Shown one piece after another: positions 51,431-59,805 of a stretch of 62,585 bases of DNA. The DNA is taken from positions 1 to 62,585 of the forward strand of contig MPNH01000029.1 of assembly GCA_002238925.1 (NCBI GenBank), in the 5' to 3' direction. The notes below the pieces were generated by a model. That model saw only the letters and a program-made list of their open reading frames with translations, was not told the DNA's origin and searched no databases. A program made the translations under genes and the position numbers. Each line of letters starts with the position of its first letter. The first letter of the stretch is position 1. Origin of the DNA: Spirochaetaceae bacterium bin103 (GTDB lineage Bacteria; Spirochaetota; Spirochaetia; SZUA-6; Bin103).

Positions 51431-52581
51431 TATCCCCGTCCGCTCATGGCGTAGGGGTCGGCGGCGTCGCGCAGCCCGTCGCCGACGAAGTTGTACAGCA
51501 GCACCGCCACGATCACGAACAGCGCCGGGGTCAGCAGCCACGGGTAGATGGCGATACTCGTTACGTTCTGTGCCCCGCGCAGCAGTGTCCCCCAGCTCAC
51601 CGCCGGCGGCTGAATCCCCAGGCCCAGGAAGCTGAGCGCGGTCTCGCCCAGGATCATGCCGGGAATCGCCAGGGTGAGCCGCACGATGAGGTAGCTCAGG
51701 AAGCCGGGCAGCAGGTGGGTGGCGATGATTGTCCCGGCGCGTGTTCCGGCCAACCGGGCGGCGGTCACGTAGTCGTACTCGCGCAGCTCCAGCAGCTTGC
51801 CGCGCACCACGCGCGCCACCCCGGTCCAGCCCAGCACCGACAGGATCAGCGTGATGGTGAAGTAGGTGCGCAGCACCGGCCAGTTGACCGGGATCACCGC
51901 GCTCAGCGCCATCCACAGGGGAATGCCGGGAATGGAGTTGAAGATCTCGATGAGGCGCTGAATGAGCAGGTCCGGCAGGCCGCCGAAGTAGCCGGAGATG
52001 CCGCCGAGCAGACAGCCGAGCACGAAGCTGATCGTCACGCCCACCAGGCCGATGGTCAGACTCACGCGGCTGCCGGCCAGGACGCGCGAGAACAGGTCGC
52101 GGCCGAGCTCGTCGGTGCCCAACAGGAACACGCGCCCCTCGCCGGCGTCGAACAGGTGCAGGTCGGCGTTGACCGCGCCCCAGAAGCGGTACGGCTCGCC
52201 GCGGGGCAGGAAGCGCAGCGAATGAATCACCGACCGGTCCTCCACAAACTCGCGCTGAAAGGTGTCCAGGTTCACCTGCCCGGTAAGGCCGTAGACGAAC
52301 GGCGCGCGCAGGCGCCCGTCGGCATCGATCAGCCGGACGCGCGTCGGCGGCGCATGCACGTAGCCCTCGTGCTGGGTAAGCGGGCCGTAGGGGGCGCAGA
52401 ACTCGAAGGTGAAGGCGGCCAGGTACGCTATCAGCAGGATGACGCCGGCCAACACCGCCATGCGGTGCTTGCGGAACTTGCGCCACATCAACTGGCGCTG
52501 CGAGGCGATGTAGTAGCGCTCCTCGGCGCTGGAGGCCTGCGCGTCGGCGCCGTTCACGACCGGGACGGGATCGGTGGCCAT
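51430..52581 (-). CDS. ABC transporter permease, DppC/OppC type
   Basis: 383 residues from ATG 52581 (MATDPVPVVNGADAQASSAE); ATG 52599, which would overlap the upstream permease, is the alternative but has no ribosome site. After an N-terminal helix (HRMAVLAGVILLIAYLAAFT) there is a periplasmic loop, the dipeptide-permease motif LLGTDELGRDLFSRVLAGSR, and an EAA-type cytoplasmic loop (YVTAARLAGTRAGTIIATHL). It imports oligopeptides or sugar-like compounds with the partner permease and the binding protein at 53671-55584. No ATPase subunit is in this block. Confidence 0.93.
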   Translation of the reverse strand: MATDPVPVVNGADAQASSAEERYYIASQRQLMWRKFRKHRMAVLAGVILLIAYLAAFTFEFCAPYGPLTQHEGYVHAPPTRVRLIDADGRLRAPFVYGLTGQVNLDTFQREFVEDRSVIHSLRFLPRGEPYRFWGAVNADLHLFDAGEGRVFLLGTDELGRDLFSRVLAGSRVSLTIGLVGVTISFVLGCLLGGISGYFGGLPDLLIQRLIEIFNSIPGIPLWMALSAVIPVNWPVLRTYFTITLILSVLGWTGVARVVRGKLLELREYDYVTAARLAGTRAGTIIATHLLPGFLSYLIVRLTLAIPGMILGETALSFLGLGIQPPAVSWGTLLRGAQNVTSIAIYPWLLTPALFVIVAVLLYNFVGDGLRDAADPYAMSGRG

Positions 52582-52582
52582 G

Positions 52583-53578
52583 TCAGCCCTTGCGCTCATA
52601 GGAAATGCGCGGGTCCACGACCACCAGCAGGAGGTCCGAGATCAGCACCCCGAGCACGGCGAGCGCGCTGATTACCAGCAGCACGCTTCCCGACAGGTTG
52701 ATGTCCTGCGTCCGTACCGCGGAGTACATCAGTGGACCGAGCGTTGGCAGGCCGAGCACGATGGCGACGATGGTCTCGCCGCTGATCAGCTCCGGAAGGA
52801 CGTTGCCCACCCCGCTGACCATCGGGTTCAGCGCCAGCCGTACCGGGTACTTGAAGATGACGCGCGGCTCCGCAAGCCCCTTGGCGCGGGCGGTAATCAC
52901 GTACTGCTTGCCCAGCTCGTCGAGCAGCGTACCGCGCATCACCCGGATGGTGCCGGCGGTGGCCGCGGTGCCGATTACGATGACCGGAATCCACAGGTGG
53001 CCGATCAGGTCGAACAGCTTGGCCATGCTCCACGGCTGCTCCTCCATGCCGGGCGAATAGAAGCCGCCGATGCTGAGCCCGAAGTACTTGTAGAACACGT
53101 ACAGCAGGATCAGCCCGAGCAGAAAGTTGGGCGTCGCCAGGCCGATGAACCCCAGGGTGGTCAGGCCGTAGTCGGCCACGCTGTACTGGTGGGTGGCGCT
53201 GTAGATGCCGATCGGGATCGCCACCAGGTAGGTGAACAGGATGCTGATCAACGACAGCATGACGGTGCCGCCGAGCCGCTCGGAAATCAGGTCGTTCACC
53301 GGCACGCCGCGAATCGAGCGGCCCATCTCGCCGGACAGGAACTCGCCCACCCAATCGGCGTACTGCACCACCAGCGGGCGGTCCAGGCCGTACTGGCGGC
53401 GCAACTCCTGCTCCTCGGCCTCCGTGATCACGTCGCCCTCCGACTCCCGCTGCGCGACGATCGTGTCCACGGCGTCGCCCGGCGGCAACTGGATCACGAT
53501 GTAGATCAGCACGCTGATGACGGCGAGCGTCACCACCATGTAGATCAGACGGCGCAGCAGGTACGAGGTGTAGTTCAT
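52583..53578 (-). CDS. ABC transporter permease, DppB/OppB type
   Basis: 331 residues from ATG 53578 (MNYTSYLLRRLIYMVVTLAV). Six predicted membrane helices. Family motifs: QLPPGDAVDTIVAQ, YGLDRPLVVQYADWVGEFLS, GEMGRSIRGVPVNDLI and the EAA-like loop YVITARAKGLAEPRVIFKYP. Heterodimer partner of the DppC-type permease, whose start follows immediately. The extended segment QRESEGDVITEAEEQELRRQ before YGLDRP is longer than in E. coli DppB. Confidence 0.93.
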   Translation of the reverse strand: MNYTSYLLRRLIYMVVTLAVISVLIYIVIQLPPGDAVDTIVAQRESEGDVITEAEEQELRRQYGLDRPLVVQYADWVGEFLSGEMGRSIRGVPVNDLISERLGGTVMLSLISILFTYLVAIPIGIYSATHQYSVADYGLTTLGFIGLATPNFLLGLILLYVFYKYFGLSIGGFYSPGMEEQPWSMAKLFDLIGHLWIPVIVIGTAATAGTIRVMRGTLLDELGKQYVITARAKGLAEPRVIFKYPVRLALNPMVSGVGNVLPELISGETIVAIVLGLPTLGPLMYSAVRTQDINLSGSVLLVISALAVLGVLISDLLLVVVDPRISYERKG

Positions 53579-53670
53579 GTGCGTGACAGAAAAGGGAGAA
53601 CGAACGGCAGAGCCGCCGCCCATTCTCCCCGCATGTCAGTGCGGCAAGTGCCGCCTCCCGCGGTGCGGGA

Positions 53671-55584
53671 TCACTCCGAGATGTACCACTGTTCGGGCTT
53701 GTATGGGGCGTAGAAGTTGGTGTCCGAGCCCCAGAAGATATTGTCCTTCGGCACATTCTGCAGGCGGTTGTGGATTACCACCGGGTGCGGAGCCAAGCCG
53801 ATGGTCGGAATCATCGGCAACTCGTCGGCGAAGAACACGAAGTACTCCTTGCCGAGTTCGGCCGCTTCCGGCGTGCCGGTGGCGGCCTGCTTGAACGCCT
53901 GCCAGCGCTCGTTGAGCTCCTTGATATGCGCCGGCGGCTCGATGCCGGCGTCGCCGCCGGAGACGAACCAGAAGCACCACTGGCGGCCCCAGTTGTTGGC
54001 GTTGCAGCGTTCGAACGCGAACTGGTCGGGGGTGCCGCGCCCGAGCAGCGTGGTGCGCCCCAGGTGCCAGGTCGAGATCGCCGTCTGGTTGGTGTCCAGG
54101 CGCTCGTTGAGCAGCGCGCCGTCGATCACCTTGCAGGCGCCGTCAATGCCCACCTGGCGCCAGTCGTTGGAGATCAACTCGCAGATTGCCTGCTTCGGGC
54201 CCTCCAGTACGCCGATCTCGATCACCAGGCTGAGCCGGGAGCCGTCGTCGGGACGCACGCGGAAGCCGTCGGCGTCGCGAGCGGTCAGTCCCACCGAATC
54301 GAGCAACCGGTTTGCGCGCTCCGGATCGTAGGCCAGCGTGTCGTTGTACCAGGCGTGATCGAAGAACTCCATGGTGTTCAGCGGTGTAGCCGGATGCGCG
54401 TCGCCCATGCCGAAGAACACGATGTCGTTCATCTGCGGGCGGTTCAGGGCCACGGACAGGCCGACGCGGAAATCCAGGTTGTTGAACAGCTCGTTCAGTA
54501 CCGGATCCTCGATATTCTGGTTCAGGAACAGCACCAGTTCCGCGGTGCGCAGCGACTGCGCGATGATCGTCCGGTAGTCGCCCTGCCCCTCGCCGGCCCG
54601 GTAGGTGGGCAGGCTCGGCGCGGAGGTGTAGTAGGCGGCGAAGTCCACCTCGCCCGCCGACGCCTTCAGATCGTACAGGTCCAGGTCGCCGACGTGCCTT
54701 ACCTCCAGCCGGTCGACATAGGGAAGCTGGTTGCTGGCGGTGTCGACGTGGTGGTAGTAGGCGTTGCGCACCAGTTGCACGCGGTCGCTCTCCACAATCT
54801 CCGGCGTGTGCATGTCCAGGTAGGGGCGGCCGATGATCACCGCCGACTGGGTGTAGCCCTGGGTGCCGTGCGCCCGGAACATCTGCTGCCAGTCCTCGTA
54901 GCCCTTCTCGGCGGCCAGCGCCGCGGCGTCGTCGTTGAAGCCGGCGTGGAACTGCTCCATGTAGTGCGCGGGCAGGAACAGCACGTTGTCGCCGGAGAAG
55001 TGGGTGCGCCCGAAGCGGTCCATGGCCACCGGGTTGGGAGCGGCCCAAGTGATGCTTATCGTGGAGTCGTCAATCGCCTCCCACACCGCGCGCTCTCCCC
55101 CCAGCGTGTAGAATGGGTCGAGGCTGCCGGTGAGGTCTTCGTTGAGCATGTCCTGCTCCCACTTGAACAGCATGTCGGCGGTCGTGAACGGTTCGCCGTC
55201 CGACCAGCGCAGCCCTTCGCGCAGCTTGATAGTGAGGGTGCGGTTGTTGTTCGACCAGGCGTGGCTCTCGGCCAGGTCCGGCTCGAACGCGCTGGCGGTC
55301 TGGTTGTAACGGAACAGGCCGGTGTGGCGCACCCGCAGGCCGATCGACATGCGGTCCGATACGTCCATCATGCGCACGGTGCCGCCGTAGGTGCCAATCG
55401 AGTCGAACGGCTCCACCACCAGCGGATTGGCCGGCAGGCGTTCATCCACCGGCGGCAACTCCCCTGCCCTGACCATCGCCGCCAGCATCGGCGCCTCGTT
55501 GTACATCTGCGCCCAGGCGGCGCCCCCGGCGACCACCAACAGCGCCATCACGGCGCCCAAGGACCGCATCGCGGTAACTCTCAT
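53671..55584 (-). CDS. Extracellular solute-binding protein, family 5
   Basis: 637 residues from ATG 55584 with ribosome site AAAGGAG. Sec signal MRVTAMRSLGAVMALLVVAG then cleavage after AWAQ. SBP family 5 motifs: VRHTGLFRYNQTASAFEPDL, KLREGLRWSDGEPFTTADML and LNNLDFRVGLSVALNRPQMN-type segments. It delivers ligand to the DppB/DppC-type permeases downstream; 92 bases lie between the genes. Long binding proteins of this type (over 600 residues) often belong to importers of large or glycosylated ligands rather than small peptides. Together with two sulfatases in the same transcript, a sulfated oligosaccharide or amino-sugar is a reasonable candidate; not proven. Confidence 0.93.
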   Translation of the reverse strand: MRVTAMRSLGAVMALLVVAGGAAWAQMYNEAPMLAAMVRAGELPPVDERLPANPLVVEPFDSIGTYGGTVRMMDVSDRMSIGLRVRHTGLFRYNQTASAFEPDLAESHAWSNNNRTLTIKLREGLRWSDGEPFTTADMLFKWEQDMLNEDLTGSLDPFYTLGGERAVWEAIDDSTISITWAAPNPVAMDRFGRTHFSGDNVLFLPAHYMEQFHAGFNDDAAALAAEKGYEDWQQMFRAHGTQGYTQSAVIIGRPYLDMHTPEIVESDRVQLVRNAYYHHVDTASNQLPYVDRLEVRHVGDLDLYDLKASAGEVDFAAYYTSAPSLPTYRAGEGQGDYRTIIAQSLRTAELVLFLNQNIEDPVLNELFNNLDFRVGLSVALNRPQMNDIVFFGMGDAHPATPLNTMEFFDHAWYNDTLAYDPERANRLLDSVGLTARDADGFRVRPDDGSRLSLVIEIGVLEGPKQAICELISNDWRQVGIDGACKVIDGALLNERLDTNQTAISTWHLGRTTLLGRGTPDQFAFERCNANNWGRQWCFWFVSGGDAGIEPPAHIKELNERWQAFKQAATGTPEAAELGKEYFVFFADELPMIPTIGLAPHPVVIHNRLQNVPKDNIFWGSDTNFYAPYKPEQWYISE

Positions 55585-56408
55585 AACTACTCCTTTCTTG
55601 GCGTGGACGGACCGGCTCGCCGGCCCTGCCCCCTTTGGAATCTGCCGGGTCAACCTACCTCAACCACGCCCACCCGGCAAGCGAACAAACGGTCATGTGC
55701 AGACTCGCCTCGGCCACACTGAGTGCACGCGGACTCGGCGACCGCTACTATTCGGCCGCCGTGCAATAGTGGCGGTCGGGGTCCTAGCCGGCTCCGGCGC
55801 CGAGGTAGGTGATTCGACTTCCTGCGCCGCAAGAACATCCGCACGACTGTCCTACCAGGAGACTTCGAAGGACGTGCACGCGGTGGCGCTCACGGCTGCC
55901 AAGATGACCCAGTTATACCTGCTGCGCGACGGGCGGCGCTTCCTCGCTAGTCCCGGCAGACGGCACCCTGTCCAGGCAACGACACAAGTAACCGGACCGA
56001 GCTCCTGTCCAGCTGCGGGTGGTTGAGGCGCGGGACGAGGTCGCCCCGAAGGGGGCCGAACGCTAGTCTGTCCAACTCGACAGCTCGCGGCACTTGAAAT
56101 AGCGTCTGCCACCTCTTTGAATCTGCTGGTAGCGGCCGTGGCGACGTGTACGGCGTTGACGATCACGTCTTCAAGCCGTAGATCGACGCAACACGTCAAG
56201 GTGCCTCAACTTGAACCTTGGCCACCACGTGCTCGCTTAGTCGTATTCCCTTCTGGAGGATCGGGCCTCATCTCCCGACCCTCGCAATCTGTCGGTTCCG
56301 GACGCTCATCCCAGCAACAGATTCGGTGAACCGCACCGTCGGATGGCCGGACCCTACCTGCTCACTGAGCCTCCGTCAAGCGTCCGCTGGACTGGATGTG
56401 ATAGCCTA
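55585..56408. other. Gene-poor region of about 0.8 kb
   Basis: No ORF here has family similarity or convincing codon use. Base composition is lower in G+C than upstream. The first part must carry the promoter of the binding-protein gene at 55584 (minus strand). I see no tRNA, no transposase fragment and no direct or inverted repeat of note until the small ORF at 56409 and the hairpin at 56534. Confidence 0.6.
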
Positions 56409-56525
56409 ATGCCGTACCGCCGACGCAGGAACCCGCGAGCACATCTCGTGCCGGTTCGTCGTCTCGTATGCCGCCAGGGGAAGTGGTTCTGGACAGTAGT
56501 TTGGATCAATCCTTATCGACGGTAA
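56409..56525 (+). CDS. Possible small basic protein, 38 aa
   Basis: ATG 56409 to TAA 56525: MPYRRRRNPRAHLVPVRRLV, then a Trp-rich end (KWFWTVVWINPYRR). Strongly basic and aromatic. The ORF ends 8 bases before a 10-bp hairpin, which is what a real short transcript would show. No ribosome site is obvious. It may be a genuine small gene or chance. Confidence 0.3.
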   Translation: MPYRRRRNPRAHLVPVRRLVCRQGKWFWTVVWINPYRR

Positions 56526-56533
56526 TTCAACCC

Positions 56534-56571
56534 GCGTGCCGGCATCGATATACGGAGCGGGGCCGGCACGC
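56534..56571. terminator. 10-bp inverted repeat, likely bidirectional terminator
   Basis: GCGTGCCGGC (56534-56543) and GCCGGCACGC (56562-56571) pair perfectly with an 18-base loop. It lies between the plus-strand 38-aa ORF and the minus-strand hypothetical gene ending at 56575, so it could terminate both. The long loop and lack of a T run weaken the case. Confidence 0.55.
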
Positions 56572-56574
56572 TAC

Positions 56575-56868
56575 CTAGTACGGCACATATTGTAGGTCTC
56601 TCGGTCCCCATGTCACCACGTTGAGAACAATCTGAGGGTTGGGCTCAGCATCATTCTCGTTGCACCATGGCAGATACTGGTTCTTGTGCCATGCGACAGA
56701 ATCAAGAGTGACCTTATTCACTTGAGCTATCCCATGCGGTTTGGCTCCGTACTCGGCCATAGAAGCCATCACAGGACAACTTGGATTGAACTTTCCCTGG
56801 CAGGTGCACTTCGGCGCGTTTCGTCGAATCTCCTCCCAAATACCGTACTGACGGCGGCGTCGCCCCAT
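56575..56868 (-). CDS. Hypothetical protein, 97 aa
   Basis: From ATG 56868: MGRRRRQYGIWEEIRRNAPK, four Cys (CTCQGKFNPSCP and WCNE), and ends WGPRDLQYVPY. The Cys spacing CxC-x7-C plus a later Cys could bind a metal, but no known motif is recognised. An ATG at 57003 gives a longer frame whose extra part is low in credibility. Lower G+C than the metabolic genes. Function unknown; may not be expressed. Confidence 0.35.
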   Translation of the reverse strand: MGRRRRQYGIWEEIRRNAPKCTCQGKFNPSCPVMASMAEYGAKPHGIAQVNKVTLDSVAWHKNQYLPWCNENDAEPNPQIVLNVVTWGPRDLQYVPY

Positions 56869-57076
56869 CGCGCTTGCTCCTGAAGACCTTGCACAAGGGC
56901 CGGGACGCGCTACGCTTGAGGCACCTGGTATCGTGGTAGTTTTCAGGTACCGTGCGGCACGCTTTATGCCCGCACAAAGGAGAATGTGATCCGGCCTGGG
57001 CATATTGCCCTGCGCCGGACCATCTCTACCCTACCACGCCTTGACCGCTCCGCCAATACCTTGCATCATCCTACCC

Positions 57077-57499
57077 ATGAATCATCTGCGCAGAGCGCTG
57101 TTCGGCTGCGGCCTCGCCGCCATAGCCATCGTACTCGTCGGGGGCTGCGAGGAAGGGCCTGGAAAGGCACAGCCGGAAACACATGCCCTCAATCCTCCAA
57201 CGTGGATTCATGGCACCTGGGGCTACTGTGATCCGTCCCCCATCGAGTTCTACTGGAATTTCTCGGCTCACAACATCGAACTCCGGGCTGGTGCCACCGT
57301 CACCGACTATCGAGAACAGGCAAATAGCCCGGGACTGACAGTTACAGAAGACCAGGGACAGGACTGGTATCGCTTCGAGGTACAGCGGTCAGATAGCACC
57401 GCCATCGGCAGCAACCGGTTCGTTCGCGAGGGTTCTCGGCTCCGCTGGACTACGTCAACCGGTGGAACGTCATCCACCTTGACGATCTGCAAGATATGA
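57077..57499 (+). CDS. Small lipoprotein of unknown function
   Basis: 140 residues from ATG 57077. MNHLRRALFGCGLAAIAIVL then LVGGC, a good lipobox (Leu-Val-Gly-Gly-Cys), so it should be lipidated and exported. The mature part (WIHGTWGYCDPSPIEFYWNF, then repeated beta-strand-like patches such as WYRFEVQRSDSTAIG and FVREGSRLRWTTSTG) suggests a small beta-rich domain. Its stop (TGA 57497-57499) overlaps the ATG of the next small gene at 57496, so three genes are chained by overlaps. No known family recognised. Confidence 0.6.
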   Translation: MNHLRRALFGCGLAAIAIVLVGGCEEGPGKAQPETHALNPPTWIHGTWGYCDPSPIEFYWNFSAHNIELRAGATVTDYREQANSPGLTVTEDQGQDWYRFEVQRSDSTAIGSNRFVREGSRLRWTTSTGGTSSTLTICKI

Positions 57500-57666
57500 G
57501 CGGGGACGCAATGGCACCGGACCCTACAGAGAAGAAGCGCGGCCCTGGGCGGCCGCCACGACCACTACCGGAGCGCGTGCCGGCGACACCTGAGGAACTG
57601 GCCCGCGTTCTCGTCACGACCCCTCCCAGGAAGGAGTCGGTTGACCGCAAGGAGGATGTCCGATGA
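57496..57666 (+). CDS. Small Pro/Arg-rich protein, 56 aa
   Basis: MSGDAMAPDPTEKKRGPGRP, then PRPLPERVPATPEELARVLV and TTPPRKESVDRKEDVR. The KKRGPGRPPRP segment is AT-hook-like; TPEELARVLVTTPPRK resembles a recurring motif of short conserved proteins in environmental bacteria (from memory). It overlaps the preceding lipoprotein gene (ATGA) and the next gene's ATG (ATGA at 57663), which argues strongly that it is translated. Role unknown; DNA binding is a guess. Confidence 0.6.
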   Translation: MSGDAMAPDPTEKKRGPGRPPRPLPERVPATPEELARVLVTTPPRKESVDRKEDVR

Positions 57667-57923
57667 ACCAACAGCAACGGGTGGTTCAGTACGTCCTGGA
57701 AAACGGACCCTGTACGGAATCGGACCTCTACCTGGAATTGAAGGCGGCAGGCCGAATGATTCAACGCTCTCTGGTTGATGGCGCCCCCGAAGGCATGGTG
57801 GCGTGCGAGCGCAAGCAGAGAACAGACGACGGGACCGACGAGTACATCTTCAAGTTCGCCGAATCGCCGCCGGACGGTTTCGAGCTGATCAAGATCAGGG
57901 GCCGTCACGGTCCCGTTGCGTAA
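57663..57923 (+). CDS. Small winged-helix-like protein, 86 aa
   Basis: MNQQQRVVQYVLENGPCTES begins with the spacing of a winged-helix or MarR-like N-terminal helix pair (VVQYVLENGPCTESDLYLEL, MIQRSLVDGAPEGMVACERK), then a short strand and tail. It may bind DNA or be a small regulatory partner. It overlaps the 56-aa gene by ATGA and has AAGGAGG 7 bases before its start. Third of the three chained genes. Convergent with the DUF5677-like gene. Confidence 0.5.
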   Translation: MNQQQRVVQYVLENGPCTESDLYLELKAAGRMIQRSLVDGAPEGMVACERKQRTDDGTDEYIFKFAESPPDGFELIKIRGRHGPVA

Positions 57924-57966
57924 GACCGTATACAATCCCCCTAAGAAGATACTTTATCATGTAGCC

Positions 57967-58806
57967 CTATTCCCCTGACGAGGTACTATCCAGTTCCTTC
58001 AATCCGGAGACAAGCCGACCGAATGCGGAGTGCGTGTACGCCTTCAAACCAAATTTGCTACGAAACAGCCGAAACGTCTTATTGGCGTATTTCCCTGTGA
58101 GATACAGCACATAATGATCCTCTGCATTTATGATGGCGGGAACGAAATGAAATCCATGAAGTGGATTCTGGCACTGGACCGCATTGTAGCGGCCAATATG
58201 TTGCCACATGGAGTGAGCTACCCCGCTCCACGGCGTGTATACTTGATTGTAGAAGTCAATACAACCCGCCTCCTGTGCCATTTTCCTGACAGACAATCCC
58301 GACCAACTGCCAACGTTTACTTCTGTAAGGAAGATCGCCCGTTGGGAGTTCAACCACTGTTCTCCAGATTCGATAGATACAATCTCATCCTCAGTCGTAT
58401 CTCGGTCCTGTTCCTCTATCGTAGCACGCCTACGTTCGAGTTCCAGTTTATGTTGACCAAGACCAAAATCGATGTACTTCCGACACCTATCGACCCGCTG
58501 ATCGGGGTCTTCAAGGATCCATGCAACTGAAATGTGCACATCAGCCATAGCACGCAAGAATAGCGGTCCGACATGGTAATTCCAGCAGGTACGCGCTCGC
58601 GCCAGCTCTGTGGATAGGGTCACCTGTCTAGCCAAGAGAGCACCCACAACTGCGTTAAGATCTCGGAGTGTGAACTCGCACTTCCACGCTGTCCATACCT
58701 CAGACAGCTCCGTATAGAGGTCTGCGGTATAGCGCTCAACCACGGCGTTGAGTTTCGCTTCGTTGTCGTTACTGGGTGGCTTTGTGCCCTTAGCATCGAC
58801 AACCAC
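57967..58806 (-). CDS. DUF5677-like protein
   Basis: 279 residues from GTG 58806. All-helical with VHISVAWILEDPDQRVDRCR and WSGLSVRKMAQEAGCIDFYN, then SGVAHSMWQHIGRYN, the arrangement of DUF5677 proteins (distant HEPN-like helices; S-x-x-AH-S in the core). HEPN-type proteins are often RNases in defence or toxin systems, but no R-x4-6-H catalytic motif is clearly seen. Its start overlaps the end of the upstream gene by 17 bases, so they form one unit. Low G+C and position next to a restriction gene are consistent with a defence role. Confidence 0.6.
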   Translation of the reverse strand: MVVDAKGTKPPSNDNEAKLNAVVERYTADLYTELSEVWTAWKCEFTLRDLNAVVGALLARQVTLSTELARARTCWNYHVGPLFLRAMADVHISVAWILEDPDQRVDRCRKYIDFGLGQHKLELERRRATIEEQDRDTTEDEIVSIESGEQWLNSQRAIFLTEVNVGSWSGLSVRKMAQEAGCIDFYNQVYTPWSGVAHSMWQHIGRYNAVQCQNPLHGFHFVPAIINAEDHYVLYLTGKYANKTFRLFRSKFGLKAYTHSAFGRLVSGLKELDSTSSGE

Positions 58807-59560
58807 TTATCTCCATGCCTCTGTTCCAGAAGTAGACTGTCCAGTCGGATGGTTCGTCACCGTAGTGGGGAGGTCCGAACAAAATACGATTCGTGTTGCG
58901 AATTGCGGCAGCGATCTTCCTAGATGACTCCGTGTGGGGGTAATCTTGAATCATAGGGAATTGTGACAAAGCTGATCCAGCAGGTACCTTCAAGAGCCCG
59001 GCGTCGAAGGCGAGCCACGTGAAGCACGCCTCTGCCATGACCGTGCTTCGCGCATGTCGATCGAAAAGGCTTAGAACCGTCGCCGACACCAGCGCGGTAT
59101 CCTCCGTCTGGCTCTCTTGCGGACAACCCTCGAACAGTCCTGCCATTGGGCATTGCGGATATAAGGCCACCAGTGGCCGAAGGCTGTGCTGAACCGCGGA
59201 AAGACTCTGTCGATCTCGAAGGCTGCGGCATACTGTGGCCCATTCGTAGCTTGATAGGGAATCGTAGTGAGTGATCGCACCGAAGATAGGCGACAGTTGG
59301 TTGCTAACGTGTTTCCTGCATTCCCGTGCCAGCGCGCTGACTAACCTGCTGGCAATGTGTTCGCCGTGCTCTCGGCCTAGGAACGAGAGCCAGACTAGCT
59401 CCGGCAAGAGCGAAATCCACGACCTAAGCCGAAGAGCGCTACCGTTCTGTTCGAGTGCGCGGATAAACGGCGGGACGAAAACACTCCCGCGCTTGGTATG
59501 ATCACCTAGTAGGACGCGATCCCTTGGTGGCGGCCGATCGCGCTTGGATCGTTTGTTCAT
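58790..59560 (-). CDS. Hypothetical partner of DUF5677-like gene
   Basis: 256 residues from ATG 59560 (MNKRSKRDRPPPRDRVLLGD). Mostly helical; contains ALRLRSWISLLPELVWLSFL and LGREHGEHIASRLVSALARE, then FDRHARSTVMAEACFTWLAF. No catalytic motif or family recognised. It overlaps the DUF5677-like gene by 17 bases and precedes it on the same strand, which is the usual sign of a functional pair. Lower G+C than most of the window. Confidence 0.5.
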   Translation of the reverse strand: MNKRSKRDRPPPRDRVLLGDHTKRGSVFVPPFIRALEQNGSALRLRSWISLLPELVWLSFLGREHGEHIASRLVSALARECRKHVSNQLSPIFGAITHYDSLSSYEWATVCRSLRDRQSLSAVQHSLRPLVALYPQCPMAGLFEGCPQESQTEDTALVSATVLSLFDRHARSTVMAEACFTWLAFDAGLLKVPAGSALSQFPMIQDYPHTESSRKIAAAIRNTNRILFGPPHYGDEPSDWTVYFWNRGMEISGCRC

Positions 59561-59805
59561 TGGTGGATCCTTCTCCTTTGTGCCAGTGATGGAACGAATA
59601 GATCAAGACCCCACCCCAACCAATCGCCCGGATTTGCCGCACAATTGGTCGATAGGATCTCTCGATTCGCAGCATTACGCGGCTTAAAAAAAGGTCGGCG
59701 TTTGCGTACTGCCATCGCCTCGTTGGCCGGCGCGCTGTAGCGCCACAAGCCGCCGGATGACCGCCTCGGTCCGATATGAACAGTAACAAACTACTCCTCC
59801 TTCCG

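Noticed and set aside
55852..56199. Minus-strand 115-codon frame
   Set aside because: No ribosome site or recognisable pattern; codon use unlike the real genes.
59502..59789. Minus-strand 95-codon frame between the unknown gene and HsdR
   Set aside because: No family resemblance, overlaps the start of the gene at 59560, and no ribosome site; treated as non-coding.
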